64,000 bases of DNA from Nilaparvata lugens. Taxonomy: Eukaryota > Arthropoda > Insecta > Hemiptera > Delphacidae. Of this stretch, positions 8,373 through 23,400 are shown piece by piece (position 1 is the first letter of the stretch; each line of letters begins with the position of its first letter). The notes under the pieces were generated by a model. The model ran no database searches, had not been told where the DNA came from, and was given only the letters and a program-made list of their open reading frames with translations. A program made the translations under genes and the position numbers. The stretch lies in the NCBI RefSeq assembly GCF_014356525.2, contig NC_052507.1, positions 60,691,553 to 60,755,552 on the forward strand, written 5' to 3'.

Positions 8373-11154
8373 AAACACATTTAGCATATTTTTAATATTA
8401 TCTTGTTACTGTTCTGTATATGTATCCAGTTGTGATATGTTTCTTGGTGTTATATGGTGTTCTTGATAAATTTTATATCATGTAATTTTGTATTTAATTT
8501 AGTACTATAGTAATAGATATGATTTTGTATAATATAGCTGTGTAGTATTGAAGGGTTAGGAAGGTGTTAGTTCTTGGAGGAAATTTTCTATTTAAGTTTG
8601 AAGTTTTCCAAATACCAGTTTATTCTATAAAAACATAGGCTTGTATTTTTGCTATATGGAATTGATAGTGAAAGGCTCTGCTAGACATTAGAGTGTAAAT
8701 TTATGTTAGGGTAAAATTGTTGATCAAATTTAATAATGTAGCCTAAAATTATTGATCAAATTTAAGAATCACATCTTAGCGTATCAATTTTATTAGAACG
8801 TAATCAACACATTTGTTTGAGAATCCAAATTTAAATAAATTACTCGAAACAGATTTACAATAAGATTGTAGAAATAATAAAACACTTCCTCACTTCCCCC
8901 ATACGGTACCTATAAATCAAACCTTATATAGTTGAAAAAAGTATTGCATTTTCTCAATGTTTTAGTGGATTATTAAAATAATAAATTATTTCCCATAAAT
9001 AGAAGCTTCCTAACACCCTGAACTATTTATGCCATCAACTTGAAAAAGAAACAATCGATTTTTATTAATTCTATACCCAATATTATTTCATAACATTAAT
9101 AATTACTGTAAGTGCTTTCCAACTTCAAGAATTTCGTATCATGCTAAACTGAACTTCTTAAAATTTCCCACTAAATGAATTTCGTTAATGATGGTGGTAC
9201 TCGAGTAAAACTGAACCCCATCTCGAAATTAAACAGTAATCGATAAGTTCCAACTCAAATTGAATTTTGTTGATAAGTGAGTAGCAAAGTATAAGTTAAC
9301 CACCGTATTTTGAAATTTATCCACGGATTCGCACTCACTCTATTAGATATAATTGAATTTAGAATATAAATTAGTACCAACAGAATTGTTAAACTTGGAT
9401 AATCCTTACTCTAAACTGATGATAAACGGAGAGATGAACCCCGCGTTATCTTAAAATCCACCACTAATTAAATATAATTAAATTTCGTAAACATGTTAGT
9501 GCAAACGGAACCTAAGCTATAATATCAAGTTGTTGAAGGTATGTTGTGGTACTTATAATACTATGTGCTGGCAAGATATCAATTTTCGACGATATAGCTG
9601 TGTGTGGCGTACACGATATCGTGAAGATATTGGCAAAGTTTAGACGGTGGTAGTTATTGACGTCGGCAACGCACAACTTGTACCCCCTACCTTCTCTTAA
9701 ACCTTGATAGGGGGTTGTTCAGGGCGGTAGGGGTGGTAAGAAGCATTTCATCTTCACTAGACCGTTTTACTGGGAATCATCTCCTGTACTTGAGTGTCCT
9801 ATCCTTATCACATTTCCAGACCTGACGACTTGTAGGTAGGAAGCTCAAAGACGGTAGTCAGTTAAAATCATCATTAAACCATTCCCGAGTAACTTGATGG
9901 CTAGGTGTATTTAAGTTTAGTTAGATTGGGCACACAAGTAAGCTAATCAGACTGTATATACGTTTGTTAGTAGATTAAAATCGTCATTAAACATGAACCA
10001 TTACCAAGTAAAATAAATAAATTTGTAGAAGTTCAACCTCTCTCTACTTTTAAGGAAATGGGGTCTCAACTAGAGATGAGATTTTTTTAAGATGAATATG
10101 AATTATTAACAATTCAAAAATATGTCTAACAATAATGCTATGATAAATTTCATAATTTTTAAAAACTCCCATGAAATAATAATGCAAACAGATTACTCTA
10201 CTGACATAATACATTATATGAGTAGATTAATACCTTCAAATACCATATATTATCTGACTGGAAGTAAATACATCAATTTTTAAGTTATCCTTCATTATAA
10301 TAAATTATTTTTATTTCATCTAAATGAATTATTAGGAACAAGAAACTAACTACAAAGTCTAGAACTTATCTTCTTTGAGATTTTAATATAATCTGTAGAT
10401 TTTATAAGGGAGATAATGTTACCATTCTCAATTTTACAACAAAAAAATAATCCATGTGAAATAGATACTATACTGAACCATAGAGAAAAGATACCTAGAC
10501 CTAGATTATTTGTCTCTGGCTGTACCTACAGGTCAAAGTGACTCAATTAGTACTATATTTTATCTGTAATATATACTATCAATTTTAGTCCAAGCTGATT
10601 ATATGTAAAGCCAAGATATAGGTAGTGCTTAAATAAATTTTCAAAATTCCTTCAATATTCCGCTTTTCACTTTTACATTGTAGATTTCCTTTTACATAAT
10701 CGAATTCAGTCCCTAACAATATGTTACTACAGTATTGAGCAGATACCTTTCCAATGCTTCCGTATGACACAATCCCAGAGCTGGCTTGAAAACGGATACA
10801 GTAGCAGACCGCCTACCCTTTAGATCGGTTTCGGCAGGGCTTCCTAGCTAAACAGGATTACTGTGAAGCCTCCCTAGTTGTATTTCAAGTTGAAACCCTG
10901 TAATAAGTTGTAAGCGCGCTGGGTCTGGTAGCCTTACAACTGTTCAGATCACGTTTACACCTCTTAGGGGTGCTATAGTTAAATTCACTTTACACTCTAC
11001 AGTCAGCATTTATAAGTAGTAACGTTAATGCCTCCTATTCAACCAATGCTGACAGATTGAAGTGGATCTCCTGTGGTTACGTAAAACGGTTGATAGAGTA
11101 ACCACTTCCCTTAGAAAACAAAGTTGAATAGCTAAAGGTACACGTTGTTGAGTC
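8373..11154. other. noncoding stretch
   Basis: No gene is recognisable. From about 10780 to 11110 the sequence is less AT-rich and contains several CpGs (for example GTAAGCGCGCTGGG near 10909). It leads into the 120-bp tandem repeat and may be part of a dispersed repeat or an old unit of it. I see no tRNA-like A/B boxes. Confidence 0.6.
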
Positions 11155-11480
11155 AAAGTAGGTGAAACCGGTAGAAGTTAATGTGCCTGACTCTAAGATG
11201 TTTGGGGTCGATTTTTTATTAACAAAAAGCATTTCTAACAATTCCATAAACTGTCATAACAACAGGCACATTCCAAAGTAGGTGAAACCAGTAGAAGTTA
11301 GTGTGCCTGACTGTTATTTGAGATGTTTGGGGTAGATTTTTTATTTATAAACAGCATTTCCATGAACTGCAATAACAGCAGGCACAATAATTCTAAGTAG
11401 GTGAAACCTGTAGAAATTAGTGTCCCTGACTGGTGTTTTAACTGTTTGGAGGTTTGATTCCTGATTTAGAACTGGAATCT
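11155..11480 (+). repeat. three-copy ~120-bp tandem repeat
   Basis: Units start with AAGTAGGTGAAACC at 11155, 11275 and 11395. Each contains a variant of GTAGAAGTTAGTGTGCCTGA and, in the first two, TGTTTGGGGT and an ACAGGCACA segment. The third unit is truncated and diverged. There is no coding frame through the array. Confidence 0.75.
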
Positions 11481-14400
11481 ATATATAGTCATAACGTAAA
11501 ATACAATAACTGTACTAACTACCAACTAAAGGCTGATATTGGAACAACTATTCACAAAGAAATATTATTCAGCAATTTTAAACTCAATGATTTGTTAATC
11601 AAGATGCTATTTGCTTACCGCATTTCTATTTGAAACTATTAATTTTTCAATCACTCACTTATCTGAAGTCAATTATATGAGTAATCTAAGTAGCCTGATG
11701 TATTTTGATGATAAAATAATAAACAGAATAATGATTATTAGTCCCTTTTTCATTCTAGAATTCCCACCCAATTCATTTAGGGTAGTGTAGCAGTTGTGTT
11801 CGCACCCGTACATAGATAACGTAACTCCCTACTCTAATCAAAATTACTGTACATAAATATTTTTTCATATACGTCACATCCTGCAACTTATATTATTCGC
11901 CCCTCCCCCTGATAGACAAGAAACAGTTAAAATTCTCATTAAAAATGTTATAGGTCATTTTATTTTAGTCTCCTGCAATCACTTCCAAAGCTTTCATTCA
12001 ACATTCACCCCATGAAAAGCATGAACAAATTGTTGAATTCTCACTAAATTCCATATTTTATGCTTTTTCAAGTCGCTTGCTAGATATGCACAGATAATTT
12101 TATTAGATCCTGCAAGTTCCACAACTTTCAAAAGACATTCGCCCCCATGATAGGACCCCAGGCACCTGCTCTAGATTTAACTCTTCTTGGCATTAGGTCA
12201 GTATGCAATCGGCTGACTGCATTACTCTGAGAAGACTCTGTACTGGCTTGCTGACAGGTTTAGATATCCAACCTGACATTTGAACACTTAGCTCAGACAT
12301 GTTGGTCAGTGCATTGACCTATAAACTTTACCCGCATGTACCTAGTTGTGTTTCTTTTATTCTGGTCGTCTAATCAGAAAGTAACACCTTGCCGTACTTG
12401 TATGACAGATCCAGGTTGTTTGGTATTAATATTCTATGAGGGATAGCCTTGAGGTTGGAGTTATTTGAATAGTTGGTAGAACTAATAATAAACTCACATT
12501 ATTTATTTCATTGACCAAATTAATTTATTTAATTAAATAGGCCAATCCTTAAATATTAGTAGTTGAATAGTAAATCGAATCACAATTCAATTAACTTATG
12601 GAAACTTCAGTCTGATTACAGTATCAGTTTTCTAACCAGTATGAAAAAGTATTTAATTTTCAACATCTTAAAATACTTAAATTGATATTAACAATTTCTT
12701 TATTGATTTTCATTATCATATAATGACATATTAATATTTATATGTGTCTTTTTTAACACCATATCGTATTGGAATGATAGTACAGTACTAGTATTTACAC
12801 CTTTTTGGTCATTGCTGTTAATAATGTAATATTTTTGTCATGATTAACCCGTTATTCAAGTTGTGGATGATTTCTTATAGTACCTAGGCTATAATATTCT
12901 GCTCTAGAGTGATCTAATTGGTTTGAACTCAAACCGAAAAATGATAACTATTATTCCAATCCATACGCCAGTGATTTTTAGAAAAATCTTCTCAACTTAG
13001 AAAATAGTCGGCTATTTATATCAATTCATTTAGTTTCACTTTGGTTAAGAGTAAAAATGGTAGTGGATTTATTATAGTTTCCTCTTGGGAAATCAAATAT
13101 ATTATTTTTCAATATTTTTTTATGAAGTAACATTTTTGTCAAGAATCGACTAAAAATTCACAAATATCTGAGTATTATAATAGTTACAAAAATCTATTTT
13201 TCCCTCTCATGAAATTAAGAAATCCATAGGGTTTAATTCAAAAATCACTTTTTCTCTGATTCATGAATAAATAAAAATCTGAGCATTATAATAGCTCAAG
13301 AATCAACTCTTTTTTTCCACATGAAATTCAAAAATCAATAGGATTCAATTTAAATACAAAATGAAAAATCTTGGCATTACAATATTTCAAAAATCAATTC
13401 TCTCTTCCCATCTGAAATTAAGAAATCGATAGGGTTTGTTTTGAAAAATAAATGAAAACTACAGTTTCTATGTTTGTCATTGACTAAGTAGCATGAGTAG
13501 GGAGGGAGCTATGACCCTTCTCAGACATTGACTCACTGCGTCCAACATCAGCGCAATTCCGAATGTAACAGAGGGTTGAAAATGATGATTGACATCTCAC
13601 AAGCTTTTCCATTACTCTATCCATCCTGCGCATGCGCTCCACAGCATTTGGATGTATTGTGGCCCTTTGAATGTGATCCAGTCCCTATGTTCACTTGTCA
13701 CCTATTCTGAGCGTCGGTCAATAGAGCATGTTCAAGTGTCATGACATTACAATATGTCAGGCTCCATTTCAGTTATATTGTGTACTGTATTACAAGACTA
13801 AGTTCGCTCTAGAATATACCTTGATAATATGCACTTCTCTGGACTAGTTTAAAATACTTTCGATATTTGAAAAATACTTAATTTCTATGTAGGTTTTATA
13901 ATTTATTAATTTCTATAACCTAAGTATTGTAGAGTAGGCTCTCTAATGAAAAAATATAGTTGTAAGTTCTTTCTTGAATACTCCTTTTTAGAATAATATT
14001 TCACCTTCAATATTATCTGGAAAATTGAAAAATACCTTGACTTTTGGAATTATGTATCTTCACAGTCCAATAAGGGTTATGATATCATCCTTTGGGAGCT
14101 ATAAAAATGAAAAAAATCAGACGTTATCGATGAAATAATACTGGATCTACATCAAAATATATTGTAATATTGCATCATAATATATACATTGTAATTATTA
14201 TAACTAATAGAAAGTAAATACTTCTCATGATATTCAACCCAATCATTTCAATTGAATTAATGGGAAATGCATTTTACTTAATGAATTTTAATAATAAATA
14301 GCTAGGCTACTTCAAAATGTTAGCTTATTTGTGTGATTCTGTTATCAAGCTAAGTATCTAGTACCTATCTAGGTGATAGAATGTCCTACAAACTACTGTT

Positions 14401-17180
14401 ATCCTACTTTTATAAAATTACATTTCTTCATTCTCATATAATTGATTTTAACGCTATAGCTATTTATTGCTATATTTATTCCCATTCAACTATAATGCTT
14501 TGAATATTTGAAAGCCCGTTTCAACAATTATTTTACCAATTTCAGTTGTACTGATTCAAAATATCTCGCTGTATTTGTCGTAATGTTGATGGTTTTTAGT
14601 TATACTGAGAGCATCGTTCACTTTGATTTTGCTTAAAACGACATTTGTACTTGCAGAAATACAACTCGAGCATTTTAAGTTGATCGAAACTTGGATTACT
14701 TTGGACCGTTGGATGCAAAATGGCTGTGGCAGCTCCTTGGTAGTAAGTTGTAAACGATTGATTCATAAAAATCTCTAGCAAAACGCATCCCATTCATGTT
14801 GCAAGGTCACTGGTCTCTCCATCTTCTTTCAAGACTGCACAATGTACTAACATAGTATCTCTGTCGTATTTCTGTCTCACTTCATCTAGGCCTATTTGTC
14901 TGTGCTTATATCTTCTTGGTGTTTTCCTTATCAAGGATCCATTCTACTCGCTTGTCTTTCCCTATCGGGCATGCTAGGTAAATTCGTACAAATTGTTAAC
15001 CCAGTTGAGATTACCTTTTGAATGGCCCATGTATACCATGATTGTTGCTAGTAACATTATGCCAAAAATCAATTTTGGAAAAATGCCTCTTTAATGGTGG
15101 TGGTATCCCATGTTTATTTCTAATACTATATCAAAATATTAGCTTTTCAACTCCAAAAATCCTCAACTACTCGCTTATTACCTTTAAACCCTCTTAAATT
15201 ATCGTTATGCAAGAAAAACTCACTAGTTTAAAAATTTTGAAATGCCTTTTGTATGGTGATGGTATGCCATTATTCCCAAATACTGAATCATAATAGTAAA
15301 CTGAAACTATTGAACCATATCAAACACAGTAAACTAAAACTCCTTGAGGTTTCAACCGGCTTACTATTACTATTCACTATACTTCTGGTGAATGAAAGAA
15401 ATTAACGTTATAATAAACGCATCTAGTAATTACTAGTTATAATAAACTAAATTGATTAATATTGAAATTTATTTTTTGTCTCATTTGAAGCTATTAAACT
15501 AATTTATAAACCAAATCATTTAGTGATATAATTCACGATTTATAAAAAATCCTTTTAAATCAGCATCTTCACTTCAAAACTCCTAAACGAAATATTATTT
15601 AAGACTCAAGTTCTCAAGTAATGACTAACCTCCATCTATTTCATTGCGAAAAAGTCTTTCTTATTTGAACTTAATTTAAAAAGTAAAATTGAAAAAAAAA
15701 CTTGATTGAAACTATAGCTTTTTAATTAGGGAAACGATCCCTCGGGTGATGGACCCTTGATTTAACTCACATAATATCTGTGTATGCATGCATTATTCAT
15801 GTTAGTTAAAACCTGTATTCGAATTAGTTTGAGACAAAATTCGAAACTGTCCTTGGTTATAGATCCTTCAAACTTGTGTCATTGAATAACATCAGCATCA
15901 GAAATTTAGTGTAAAATGCCAAACTCAAACTAGACTCACTCCAAAAGCATGCTCGCTGTGTAATAGACTGTGCTCAAATTTGAAACCATGTTTTAATTTT
16001 GCTATGGACGTTCTAAAATTTCCCCTTTATTTGAAGTATATGTTCAAATTCATGTCATCCTTTCAACATTATCTCATGACTCATGAAATCGAATTCAAAC
16101 TCACATCATTGATCGTTGAAAGTTTCCTTGATATCTCAATATTATTTTCTAGAATTGCACCTGTTTTTTGTCCAATTTTTCCTTTATTCGAAGTATTTTT
16201 ACAAATCTATGTCTTCAAAATCATTAATCAACAAAACAAATTGAATAAAATTTAACGACCAAGTTTAAATTCACATTAGTTGTTGAGAGCTCCTCAAGTA
16301 CAGTTGAATCAAGTGTCAGGTTATGTACCACTTACATTTAACACTAAACAATGTTATGGTCATGTAGTAACAGAGAGAGAATACGATTTATGGACACTTA
16401 TCAAAGATTACCTCTCACGATGTCCAGTGATGTCTCAACTACTACCAACACATTGGGGTTTTTTTCTGTAATTTCAAGTTTTCTCAGTTAATTTTAATTA
16501 GTGAAAACTGAAAAATATGTTCTGCACTCACTCGTGTGTCGTGTTGAACTATTTCTAGAGGAGCTGTAGAATTGAAGTGATATTTTCAAATGTTTTCTAA
16601 TACAAAAATACATCAATTTTATTCGAGGATAATGAGTGCTCCGAATCTAAATCATATCCCACAATTTATTATGATTCCATTCGGCAAATCTTTACAAAAC
16701 CAATAGACTCTAAAAATTTATTAAATAATAACCAATGAAAACTCTTAAGTTTTTAGGGTTTTAATTGAAGTTTTTAAGTAACTTTTTAGGACTAAATTTG
16801 ACTCTATATTCTCACTGGTATCTAATAGCTCATGAGTGACTGCAGTCAGAGATAATACCACTTGTGATCATAAATCAATAATATCACAGGAATAGTATAT
16901 TGAATATGGTTTCATAGTGGTTTGGGATCCAACTGAATCTATACGGTAGATGCTCTCATATTTCGTCTATTATCCTCGTACTCGTAGAAGCCAAAGCCAG
17001 CCGATGGTCAAGAGGAGTGGCATCTCCCTCTTGACATTATCACTAACTCTCACCAACCAATACTTGACATTTTTATAAATACAGTGAAGAAAAACTAATT
17101 TCCCTGTAAGACTCTTTCAAACCTACAAAGGTTGCATAAAAATGATGATTGAGTATTAATGGTTGTTTGATAGTATCTAG
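11481..17180. other. AT-rich noncoding stretch with degenerate duplications
   Basis: No convincing coding sequence. Three areas are old local duplications: about 13135-13460, about 15060-15300 (two units with ATGCC...TATGGTG.TGGTATGCCA) and about 16000-16300 (two units of about 175 bp with TTTATT.GAAGTAT). Open frames at 15980-16255 and 16280-16471 lie in the last area and its flank, have no family signature and are not called as genes. Confidence 0.6.
13135..13460 (+). repeat. degenerate ~110-bp tandem repeat, about three units
   Basis: Recurring blocks ATCTGAGTATTATAATAG, then a T/C-rich stretch, then CATGAAATTAAGAAATC and ATAGGGTTTAATT appear three times with many substitutions. This is noncoding and an old tandem duplication. 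Confidence 0.55.
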
Positions 17181-17480
17181 AACAGACCGCACTGACCCCA
17201 GCTGTTTGACAGCTGCCTAGGGGAACCGGTCGGATCCCAAATCATGGACGGAAATGTTGTCCATGTCCGCTCTATCGGAAGAAAAACCTCTCTATGTTGT
17301 CTAGTGGGTGGAAGCGAGACAGATCCCGCCAAACCAGCACCTACTTTATGTATGCTGTTTGCTCCTCTATTTTTCTCCCAGAGCAGTGCTCAATTCAAGG
17401 TCAGTAGAAACCTGTTTGACCTTGATCGAGAACCGTTCGCGGGTCGTTCATCTACAGTCATTAAGACCCGTTAGCGCACT
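17180..17480 (+). promoter_or_regulatory. GC/CpG-richer patch with paired E-boxes (candidate regulatory region)
   Basis: Composition shifts clearly from the AT-rich surroundings. Two CAGCTG E-boxes at 17199-17204 and 17210-17215 form a 17-bp inverted repeat. CpGs cluster around 17225-17280 and 17425-17475. A 76-codon open frame (17244-17474) starts with ATG but has no recognisable domain. It could be an upstream exon or promoter of the downstream RNA-binding gene, an unrelated regulatory element, or a repeat. Nothing decides between these. Confidence 0.3.
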
Positions 17481-20400
17481 GTTTTTAGAACTGCGGCGCA
17501 GAATCATTCCTAAAACAAGCTTACTTAAAATGTGTGTTAATGGGTTTGATAATATTGTTCTAAAAAATAACTAGAATCTTCAATCTGTGATAAAAGTTTT
17601 TAATAACTTAGCCTACTTGCTTATAGAAAAATAAAAATGATTAGTGGTTGAATTGAACCTAAGTAATGTTAGGTGATTAATTGAAACAGAACTAAGTAAA
17701 ATGAGGTTTTGTAAGTAGATTGGTCATTTATTTCATAGTATTTGGTAAGATCTTGTAATGTCTTTGTAAGCAAAGACAATAATTTTGAAACAAGACATCA
17801 AATAATATGATCATTTATATTGCTTATAATTTAAGAGGATACCGGTAGCCTCCTTAATAATGAAAATCATATAATACTCGTACATTCCTCAAATTATTGC
17901 AGTAATAGTGGGCTCTCTAATAGATAATAATTTTTAATCATAATGAATAATTAGTGTTCAATCCCATAAATGTTTTATACTTTTATTAGAGAACTAAGCA
18001 TTGTGCAGAAAGTAAATAGACCTATCATAAATTCAAGTTATGAAATCAAACATGCCCTATTTGGCTAGGATCGGCATAACGTAGTAGGCCTAACTTATTT
18101 ATGATTTCTTGATTTCTGGATTGTGTTACAGATTTTTAACTTATCGCTTCAATAACAATTTTTGAGATTGCATTGCAGGTTGAAAAGCTCAGTTGAAAAG
18201 GTAATAGACAAAGACAAGTAAATGATAATGTTTTATGCTAAGTATCAATCTGATGTAACCAATATCAATGCTCGGCAGTCACATAATATTACACCAATTA
18301 AACACAAGATCCGATACATATTTATATAAATTGAGCAAGTAACAGATTAGTAATAGTTTTTTGTAGTAGGCCTAAATCAAAAATTCGATTTTGTATGAAC
18401 AATCATTTTATGAATTGCTTTGATATTATATTACCACATGAAGCTTATCCATGTATTTAATTTGTCAGAATACTCCTTTACTATCTTGTAATTATCAAAA
18501 CTATTTATTGCGATTAAATATGATTTAAATATCTAACAGGGACAAAATATTTAGATATAAAACAAAACTTGCACTATTAGAATTTAGAGGTTATGTTACT
18601 CAGTCACTCTTTCTGTTATTGATTTTGATTTCCAGCTGATCATTTCATTTGTTCGCTCATAGATGGCGTCTATTATACTTTTGACTTTTTCATGTAGCGC
18701 CAGATATTTAAATGTTTCAAAGAAAAATCGAATTTTATAATTTACTGTTGATAAAGTTTTGTAAAAATAATTTTAAATGGTGAAATTTTATCACATATTT
18801 CAATTTTTTCATAAGCTATTATATTTTTGACCCTCTGGTCAGTATGTTCTTCCGTTTTTTCCAACAATGTTTATTTGTTGCAAAAAACAATCTATTGATT
18901 TACTTTCATCTATGGTTTGAAGAACGTGTTGAAGTTTGAAATACCAGTGGATGCAAATAATTGTTTATTGGTTGATAATTTAAAATAGTATATTTCATTT
19001 TTACGACTAATTCTACTTCAATAATATATTTCTCAATACGGTACTTTATTGAATTATTATTCAGTTCGAGATTTTTCAGCAAATTTTGATAAATCAGACC
19101 TACAATGAAGTTAGAGAAACACAGGTTAGTCTCATGTTAATATCATCAATTTCAAATTTCAGTTCAACTTACCATCTTTTACAGTAGCCCACTGTAGTTG
19201 ATTTTAATTCATTTTTTTACCTAATTTAGACTTTTTAAAGCAACAAATTAATATTAATATACATTATTGTATAGAGAAATCAACTTACATTAATCTGGTT
19301 GATAACATTTTATCAAGTTACTGTCTGCAATGTGCTTGAAGGAAATTTATTATTGCAATGTCTATCAATTCATTAATTTTGCTTTACTACAGTAACTGTA
19401 TAAGCTACGGAATCCAGCATTGAAACTTACATAATATCAATAGAGGAGGTCAATACGAGTTTGAAGAAATATTACATTGTTGACGATTTTGAAGAATTAA
19501 CTAAACGAACATGGCAGGAAGATGAAATTTTAATTTTTAATTCATTTTTGGTCGCCTCAATAGACTTTTTATCTATGCTTAGTAGTTAGTAGGTAACCCT
19601 GATCCGCAAGAGTCTAATAAAAAACTTGACACTATAAACATGGTCTATTAAAATATTGAAGTATTTGAAATAGGCCTATAATCCTCGTTAAATAATTAAT
19701 CTCTACGCAAAATTGCAATCTAATCAGTCCAGTAGTTTAGACGTAATTTATTTATTTTATTTATTTATCTACAATGCAAATTACACTAATGTAATAACAT
19801 TGGAAGATTGAATAATAAGGTTGTCCTTGTGCTATTTTTCTTCCAAATTTATAGGTGACAAAGTCCAAAAGATAAGGTTAGAGTTTCATGTGTACAATTT
19901 TTTTTTTATAAAACTTTAGTCCAAAATAAGCATGAAAACTATAAATTTTGAATTTAGATGGCTTGAATTGATAAATTGATTAGAAATACTCCACTCAATT
20001 AACATTCTTGTAACGAATAATATTTGTAATGATGCCTCATTCGTGAATTAACTATCTCTTACGTGTATAAGCCAATTCTTTCCTTTAAATTATTATATTT
20101 AAGATATTTTATAAAAATCTCTCCACATTTTTATATAATATGGTAGGCTATGTTATTGATTGAATAGGATAAATATAATCTCAAGCTGTCAGTAAAGCCA
20201 GAGTAGCCTATATTGTGTTCGATTGGTAATTGTTTAGAATTATTTGGATCAAAACCTTATAGCCTAATGTCAGTATTTTTAGCAATCTCTATTCAAAAAC
20301 TGCTGTTGAAAGAGACCTGACGTTTTGTGTACTTTGAACCTGAAATGGTTATGACTAGGCAGACAAGGGTTGTGTGTTGCTGACTAAGCTGGAAAAGTTT

Positions 20401-23400
20401 ATATTCAAGGGCACTTAGCCTATTACCTTCCTGCAAGATAAGGGACTCCTACCTTCTATCCGATGCTGGCTAGATGATCCTCTAAACACTATAAAGCAAT
20501 CAATATTCTTAGTAGCTTAATTCACTTTGTTCCTTGTACATGAAAAATATTTTTGCTTCCATTTTTTTCAATTCAATACCCTATAAAGCTCTGTCCTTTT
20601 TGGAAGTGTTATAGTTACTTTTCACTCCCAAGTTTTCTAAGTAAAAAATATAATATTATTCATTTTTTAACAAATATGTTTTTCCCGTTAATGTTAGTGC
20701 ATCACATTACTACTGCTAGTTCTGCTACATGTTTAATTATTTCTTGAACATTAATAATTGCGTACTTAATCAAAACTCAACCAATAAATATGATGATCAA
20801 TGCACAGAAAGTGTTATATTTATTTCTAGTATTTTACATTCAAAACTAATTGAAACTTTAATATAGCCAATAAGAAATAAATGAAACACATACTTACTTG
20901 ATAGTAAGTATACTGTTAATCAAAAAACTTTAATAAATAAAGTACACAAATCATGTTTACTACTATTCTAAGCTAAAAAATCAATTCCAATTTTATTACT
21001 AAACATTTTTCTGTCACAAATAATAAACATAATCTAATAATAAAATTCAAATAGATGCTATGATAAACCAATCCAATGAATTTTATTCGATTACTTCTTT
21101 TAGTGGAAAGTACTTGCAACGTTTCAAAGATTACTTCAAACTATTAAATTACTTCGATGAACAAATACTCGAACATTAGTTTTCATGCTCATCATTATAA
21201 TAATAAATTGCTTATTTATACAATCTTGAGATTCACTTTTTTTATCTTTATTGTTTGTAGCGCGTAAATCAATTATATAAGGCTTATATATAAAATATAT
21301 AAGGCTTTTAATTTCAATTTAATAAATTGTGTTTTAGACTCTTAAAATTTTAAATCAATGATAATATTGATTATGTTCTAAAGTCTTTCTTATTCATGTA
21401 TTTTTAATTAAATGTGTATAATAATATTAATGTCTCCTTTATATTTGTAATCATAGTCATCACATTGTTTTCGACTTTTCAATTAAATTTTTAACAATTT
21501 AAATCAGAATAAAACTTTGTATTTCCATAACAGAAACTCTATGCTGGCTCTTGGGAACAAAAATGTGACCAGTTTAGTTTCTAGCATGATAATCATGCGG
21601 TTTCAATCAAGTTCTTTCTTCAAACTATCAGTAAGGGTTTTCAGCTCTGAAGGTAAAAAATCTCACAGCTCAACACATTAGTGAATTTGGGTTAGAATTC
21701 TGGAATTCGAGTATTGTCCCAATTGTTTTGTAATTTTCCAAGTCTTCTATATTAGTGAATTTTACCATTCAATTTTGTTCATCATACTACTTATAAATAC
21801 TTGCTGTAGGGCTGTAGCAGTTTAAAGTAATTTTTTTATAAATTTGATGTAGCGGTTCTATAACAAATTATGATCCTTTATGTCTTCAGTTTATTGATGT
21901 AAATTTACCAATTACATAGTAGGTCAAGTAGGTTCTAGCAAAAAATTTAATCCTTCATTTTTTACAGTTATAATGTCTTGATTCGTGCTTATTCGTTCTT
22001 ACGCAGATTGTGTATGTAATGATTTTCTTTTCTGGAAAATTGTTTAATATTTTGTTATCCAACTGCTAAATAATAACATATTCATTCATATATGTATCCT
22101 AGAGAGAGGCAATATAAGTAAACTATTGTGTATTTAGTCAGTGAATTGTAAAATTTGAAAATTTTATCAATATTACAGTATTTTACAATGGAATGAAGTC
22201 ATAATAATTACATGCAAGTAGATAAATAGAACATTGAATGATTTATAAATGTGTTTTGTGATGTGGATGTAAACTATGTTGAACAATACTAATTGAATAT
22301 TAGGTATTTTAGTATAAACTGTACTATTTGTATTTATCATATTATTTTCAATTAAAAGTATGCAGAACTCTTAGATTAGTTTAATAAAATTACAATATTC
22401 ATAATCTCTTTGATAAATGATAATATAGCATTACTAGATAGAAACATTTATTTCAGAATTGATGATTTGATAATGGATCAAGATTATCTCTTTATTATCT
22501 GAGAGAATAAATGACAGATGAGAATAACAAGTCTGTTTTAGTCTTAGCGATATTGTAATCACAGTCAATAATATTCTGCAGGACACAATTGGTTCATCAT
22601 AGAAGAACAGTTTTTGTATGTTCCAGTAGTGTAACAAATTCTTCAACATATTTACATATTGATTCTTCACTTGCGACTTTAATATTACTGTCAGTGGTTT
22701 GTTTAATAACATGCTTTGTTACTATTTCAATAATATTATATACATATTCCATTTCTATCCAATCAAATAAGTAGATATATTGTCCTCTGAATAAGAAGAA
22801 AAAGTTGTCAAATTTTCTACAGATCTCAAATATATCAATCAATAATAAGGTAATATTCTTACAAAGCTATTAATTGGTTAATGTATTAAATTTTCTTGTT
22901 GAAAATTGGACTTCATACTTTGGTTACTTATTGTTTTAGATAGATATTTCCTATAAATACAATAATTTTGATTGTATATTTCTTAGCAATTGTGATTTTA
23001 CAGACTTGCTTTTGATAACAGTATTCACAAATTTTTCTACACTATTCTACTAAACCATTTACAATCAATCAAAATTATGATACCTTCTAGTCTTAAAACT
23101 GCTTACATTGTATGTGGTTCTCTTGGGTGATGTTTTTAGTTTTAATTATCGTTATTTAAAATAAAATATTTTCAACAATTCAGACTTAGATCTAGTTGAA
23201 GTTTGAAGTTCTCAGCAGTTGGTGAAGGTGGTGCTTACTTCAAATTGTAGATTTTGCAACAATATCCATGGGCATGTCCTGATACAGCAGTAAGCTATGT
23301 AAAGTACTGCTGTGACAGGACAATATCACAGATTTGCGCTTTATATTCTTCTTTCTTCTTCCCTGCATCCATTCTTGTCCAAGACATGGGCTGGCTGACA

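Noticed and set aside
11155..11480. Regularly spaced repeats considered as CRISPR-like
   Set aside because: Units are contiguous tandem copies of about 120 bp with decay, without short conserved repeats and unique spacers, in a eukaryotic context.
16280..16471. 63-codon frame with protein-like composition
   Set aside because: No ATG start (TTG), no conserved motif, and it lies at the edge of a degenerate duplication.
22434..22842. Two overlapping minus-strand ORFs of 81 and 92 codons
   Set aside because: The 81-codon frame has no ATG (starts TTG), composition is AT-driven and no domain is recognised.
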